7,936 bases of DNA. Source: Nitrososphaeraceae archaeon (lineage in GTDB: Archaea > Thermoproteota > Nitrososphaeria > Nitrososphaerales > Nitrososphaeraceae). The first letter of the stretch is position 1, and each line of letters begins with the position of its first letter. The notes beneath the pieces were generated by a model. The model was not told the origin of the DNA and made no database searches. It was given only the letters and a program-made list of their open reading frames with translations. The stretch lies in the NCBI GenBank assembly GCA_025936955.1, contig JAICSL010000067.1, positions 1 through 7,936 of the forward strand. The letters are read 5' to 3'. The translations under genes and the position numbers were made by a program. Positions 5,212-7,936 of this stretch are shown here, piece by piece.

Positions 5212-6738
5212 TTATGATTTATTCTTTGAATATATTATTTTCTTTAACATAATCTTGTTAATAGCATCAATCATAGCCTGAACCGAGGCAACTACAACAT
5301 CTTCTCCAGCCTTTCTCGCCGATACGATGTTTCCGTCTTTATCGGCTACTTTTACTGAAACCTCAGCTAGTGCATCCGATCCTCCTGTAATAGAATCTAA
5401 ACTATATTCGCGAATTTTAATAGAGGTAATCTCTCCTGCTATCTTTTGTATTGCTTTTAAAGCTGCATCAACAGGTCCAACCCCTATCTCAGATGCAATA
5501 AAATCCTTACCATCTGTATTCAATCTAACAACGGCTGTTGGTATAATATTCATACCCGTTACGATATGAAAATCATAAAGTTTAAATTTCTCTTCAAATT
5601 TGTTATTGTGCATTACCTCCCCTGCTATTGATAAAAGTTCCGCTGTAGTTATTGATTTTCCCTTATCGGCAAGGTTTTTTTGTTTTTCCACAATTTCATG
5701 TAGCTGTTCATCTGTAGGCTCTATACCAAAGTCTAGTAACATATTTCTAATACCATGAGCGCCAGCATGTTTTCCAGCTTGAAACCATCTTTTTCGTCCC
5801 ACTAGTTCTGGACTAATAGGCTCATAAGTAAGTGAGTTGCTTATAACACCATGAGTGTGAATGCCTGACTCGTGACCGAATGCGTTTTCACCGATTATTG
5901 CTTTATTGGGTTGAACTACTATTCCCATAGTATTAGAAATGAATTTAGATATATCATATAGCAATTCTGTTTTGATATTGTGGTTTCTATTATACAAACA
6001 TTGAAGAGCCATGACAAATTCTTCCAGTGAGGTATTTCCTGCTCTTTCCCCTAAGCCATTTATCGTCACATGGGCGCATGAAGCTCCAGCATTTATTCCA
6101 GAAATTGTATTTGCAACTGCAAGACCAAAGTCATCATGACAATGCATACTAATTGGAAGATTTGTTGCCGTCTTTACGTCATTTACCAGTTCTCCTATAT
6201 ACTGTGGAGTAGCATAGCCCACAGTGTCAGGAATATCTAGTCTATCGGCTCCAGCTTCTGTAACTGCTTGAAAGACTCTGTTCATAAATTGTCTGTCAGA
6301 TCTTGTCGCATCTTCAGCTGAAAATTCCACTTGAAGTCCATGCTTCTTCGCATAATCAACTGCCCATACTGCTTTTTCAAGTACTTGTTCTGGATTCATT
6401 CTCAATTTATAACGCATATGAATATCAGAAGTGGCAATGAAAGTATGGATATAGTTTAAATCACATTTCATTACGGCGTCAATATCAGTCTTAATTGCAC
6501 GTGCTAATCCACAAATCTCTGCTTTCAGGCCTTGTTTGGAAATAAGTCTAATTGCTTCCATTTCACCCTGAGATACCATTGGAAAACCTGCTTCGATAGC
6601 ATCTATACCTAGCTCGTCGAGTCTAACAGCAATCTCAACCTTCTGTTTAGGAGTAATTGATACTCCAGGAGTCTGTTCACCATCCCTTAAAGTAGTATCA
6701 AAAATTCTTATCTTATCACTAGAATATTTGGAATACAT
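5212..6738 (-). CDS. leuA: 2-isopropylmalate synthase (LeuA/CimA family)
   Basis: Claisen-type acyl transferase (508 aa) condensing acetyl-CoA with 2-oxoisovalerate, the committed step of leucine synthesis. The N-terminal HMGL-like TIM barrel (about 10-275) has DTTLRDGEQ (14-22; metal ligand Asp14, catalytic Arg18), HCHDD (199-203; metal ligands His199 and His201) and GLGERAGN (228-235; Asn235). A linker follows with HESGIHTHG (289-297), then the C-terminal LeuA regulatory domain (about 380-500) that binds the feedback inhibitor in this family. Length is normal. Archaeal citramalate synthases share these motifs, so a CimA activity is possible; leuB next door favours LeuA. The ATG at 6736-6738 has a good Shine-Dalgarno inside the end of ilvH, and only 2 bp separate the two genes. 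Confidence 0.88.
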   Translation of the reverse strand: MYSKYSSDKIRIFDTTLRDGEQTPGVSITPKQKVEIAVRLDELGIDAIEAGFPMVSQGEMEAIRLISKQGLKAEICGLARAIKTDIDAVMKCDLNYIHTFIATSDIHMRYKLRMNPEQVLEKAVWAVDYAKKHGLQVEFSAEDATRSDRQFMNRVFQAVTEAGADRLDIPDTVGYATPQYIGELVNDVKTATNLPISMHCHDDFGLAVANTISGINAGASCAHVTINGLGERAGNTSLEEFVMALQCLYNRNHNIKTELLYDISKFISNTMGIVVQPNKAIIGENAFGHESGIHTHGVISNSLTYEPISPELVGRKRWFQAGKHAGAHGIRNMLLDFGIEPTDEQLHEIVEKQKNLADKGKSITTAELLSIAGEVMHNNKFEEKFKLYDFHIVTGMNIIPTAVVRLNTDGKDFIASEIGVGPVDAALKAIQKIAGEITSIKIREYSLDSITGGSDALAEVSVKVADKDGNIVSARKAGEDVVVASVQAMIDAINKIMLKKIIYSKNKS

Positions 6739-6740
6739 AT

Positions 6741-7259
6741 TTAACTCTCCATTCCTCTAGGCAGTGCAGAAACGCCGGTCCTTGCCAACTGTATAATTCC
6801 ATAATATTCAACCAAGTTTTTAAATGCATCTATTTTATCAGGAGTACCAGTAAGTTCCACTATGATCGCCTCTTTTCCTATATCCAATATGTTTGCTCTA
6901 AAAATCGATGCGAAATTAGTTATTTCCATGCGTGTAGTGGGGTCTTCTGCCTTCATTTTGATTAGAGCAAGTTCCCGATAGACTGTTTTGTATGTCTCGA
7001 GCACCTTTACATCTACAATGTCAATTAATTTCCTGAGTTGTTTGACCAGCTGATCTAATGTCCTTTCGTCACTTCTCGTAGTAATTGTCATCCTTGAAAG
7101 ATCTGCTTGTTCTGTCGAGCCTACTGTTATGCTTTCTATATTAAAATTCCTGGCTCTAAAAAGGTTGGTTATTCTAAATAGAACACCAGGCTTATTTTCT
7201 ACTAAGGAAGAAATTATATACCAGGGTTTAAAGCTTTGAGACGATTCCGATGATGACAT
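6741..7259 (-). CDS. ilvH: Acetolactate synthase small (regulatory) subunit
   Basis: Regulatory subunit (172 aa) of acetohydroxyacid synthase; it activates the catalytic IlvB and confers valine feedback inhibition in the family. An N-terminal Ser-rich extension of about 12 residues precedes the ACT domain (about 14-88), which holds ENKPGVLFRI and NIESITVG. Gly25 and Asn40 align with E. coli IlvH Gly14 and Asn29, whose mutation gives valine resistance, so the valine site looks intact. The C-terminal domain (about 96-170) has the usual RELALIK start and an ARTGVSALPRG end. The ATG lies 4 bp after the ilvB stop. GGAG at 7269-7272, inside the last codons of ilvB, is its ribosome-binding site, so translation of the two subunits is probably coupled. 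Confidence 0.93.
   Translation of the reverse strand: MSSSESSQSFKPWYIISSLVENKPGVLFRITNLFRARNFNIESITVGSTEQADLSRMTITTRSDERTLDQLVKQLRKLIDIVDVKVLETYKTVYRELALIKMKAEDPTTRMEITNFASIFRANILDIGKEAIIVELTGTPDKIDAFKNLVEYYGIIQLARTGVSALPRGMES
6745..6750 (-). promoter_or_regulatory. leuA Shine-Dalgarno inside the 3' end of ilvH
   Basis: On the minus strand GGAGAG lies in the last codons of ilvH, 6 nt before the leuA ATG. With only 2 bp between the ilvH stop and the leuA start, it supports coupled translation and fixes the leuA start. Confidence 0.7.
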
Positions 7260-7263
7260 AATT

Positions 7264-7936
7264 TCATGCTCCGGTAATCATGTCTTTCAAACCAGTACCT
7301 GGTGCAACGAATGGGTAAACATCTTCTTCAGGATCGATTGGGATATCGATGACCGTGGCAACATCTGAATTCAATGCGGATGTTAATGCCTTTTCCAACT
7401 CCTGCATAGACTGAACTTTAATACCCTGTGCGCCATATGCTTCACTTATCTTTGCATAATCTGGACAATTATTTTGATGTACACCCATGTATCTTCTATT
7501 ATAGAAGGTCCTTTGCCACTGTGCAACCATTCCAAGCATATAATTGTTCATCAGAAATACAATTACTGGCAAGTTATCTAGAACAGACACAGCGAGAGCA
7601 TTTTCAGTCATATTGAATGAGCCATCGCCTGCGATATCAACCACTGGCACTTCTGGCCGAGCAGCTTTTGCCCCTATAGAAGCAGGAAAGCCAAACCCCA
7701 TAGTGCCTAGCCCTGTTGAACTAAAAAATGTACCAGGAGAAATTACATCAAAATGCAGTGATGTCCACATCTGGCATTGACCTACTTCGGTAGTCACAAT
7801 TGCGTTAGCTGGTAAAAGTTCTCTTAGTTTTTTTAGGGTTTTTTTTGCGGTAATTTCCCTAGGATAATCTTTAATGGTCTCCAAGTAATATTCAATGAGC
7901 TCTTTTCTTCTTTTAAGCCATTGAGTATCTATATCT
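7264..7936 (-). CDS. ilvB: Acetolactate synthase large (catalytic) subunit, C-terminal part
   Basis: ThDP-dependent enzyme that condenses pyruvate with pyruvate or 2-oxobutyrate, the first common step of branched-chain amino-acid synthesis. The open frame runs off the right edge, so only the last 223 residues (about 40% of the usual 560-600) are visible. A TTG at 7882-7884 is an internal leucine codon, not a start: the frame continues upstream as DIDTQWLKRR and onward. Visible are the ThDP-binding motif GDG (visible residues 103-105) followed by NN (130-131), the TEVGQCQMW segment, and MLGMVAQWQ. Trp140 aligns with E. coli AHAS II Trp464, which sets preference for 2-oxobutyrate, so a role in isoleucine as well as valine and leucine synthesis is expected. 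The protein ends normally, 4 bp before ilvH. Confidence 0.93.
   Translation of the reverse strand, partial: DIDTQWLKRRKELIEYYLETIKDYPREITAKKTLKKLRELLPANAIVTTEVGQCQMWTSLHFDVISPGTFFSSTGLGTMGFGFPASIGAKAARPEVPVVDIAGDGSFNMTENALAVSVLDNLPVIVFLMNNYMLGMVAQWQRTFYNRRYMGVHQNNCPDYAKISEAYGAQGIKVQSMQELEKALTSALNSDVATVIDIPIDPEEDVYPFVAPGTGLKDMITGA
7269..7272 (-). promoter_or_regulatory. ilvH Shine-Dalgarno within the end of ilvB
   Basis: GGAG on the minus strand sits in the penultimate codons of ilvB, 9 nt before the ilvH ATG. It supports that start and coupled synthesis of the two subunits. Confidence 0.6.

Noticed and set aside
5327..5569. Plus-strand open frame of 80 codons
   Set aside because: It is antisense to the C-terminal domain of leuA, with no start signal or family resemblance.
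7428..7780. Two overlapping plus-strand open frames (7428-7616 and 7544-7780)
   Set aside because: Both are antisense to the conserved ThDP-binding part of ilvB and are explained as shadows.
7882..7884. TTG as a start codon for a 206-residue ilvB-like protein
   Set aside because: The same frame stays open to the window edge with family-like sequence, and a full enzyme needs about 560 residues, so this codon is internal leucine.

Overview
The window looks like chromosomal core-metabolism DNA from an ammonia-oxidising archaeon (Nitrososphaeria/Thaumarchaeota). The organism call is inference. It rests on a methylmalonyl-CoA mutase catalytic subunit, MeaB-type chaperone and epimerase encoded together, as expected for the 3-hydroxypropionate/4-hydroxybutyrate CO2-fixation cycle. 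Supporting signs are AT-rich DNA, archaeal-type TATA elements placed for leaderless transcripts, and long AT-rich intergenic stretches as in soil lineages such as Nitrososphaera or Nitrosocosmicus. No rRNA or other marker gene is present to fix the genus.

Layout: positions 1-226 are non-coding, with a 9-bp inverted repeat. Positions 227-2747 (minus strand) hold a two-gene operon, meaB-like chaperone then mutase catalytic subunit; the mutase Shine-Dalgarno contains the chaperone stop codon. Positions 2748-3140 are a divergent intergenic region with a good TATA box for the minus-strand operon. Positions 3141-3545 (plus) encode methylmalonyl-CoA epimerase. Positions 3546-3749 are intergenic and carry a dyad that encloses the TATA box of the next gene. 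Positions 3750-4163 (plus) encode a small membrane protein with four CxxC zinc knuckles. Positions 4160-7936 (minus) hold a compact branched-chain amino-acid operon in transcription order ilvB (5' end outside the window), ilvH, leuA, leuB. Its last gene overlaps the zinc-finger gene tail to tail by 4 bp.

How the genes work together: the epimerase converts (S)- to (R)-methylmalonyl-CoA. The mutase, with a cobalamin-binding small subunit that is not in this window, makes succinyl-CoA, and the MeaB GTPase loads and protects the mutase cofactor. IlvB/IlvH make acetolactate or acetohydroxybutyrate; LeuA and LeuB carry out the first committed and the oxidative steps of leucine synthesis. ilvC, ilvD and leuCD are not visible.

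No mobile element, CRISPR array, tRNA, rRNA or defence system was seen. I found no convincing undescribed system. The least explained item is the membrane-anchored FYVE-like zinc-finger protein and the dyad in its promoter.
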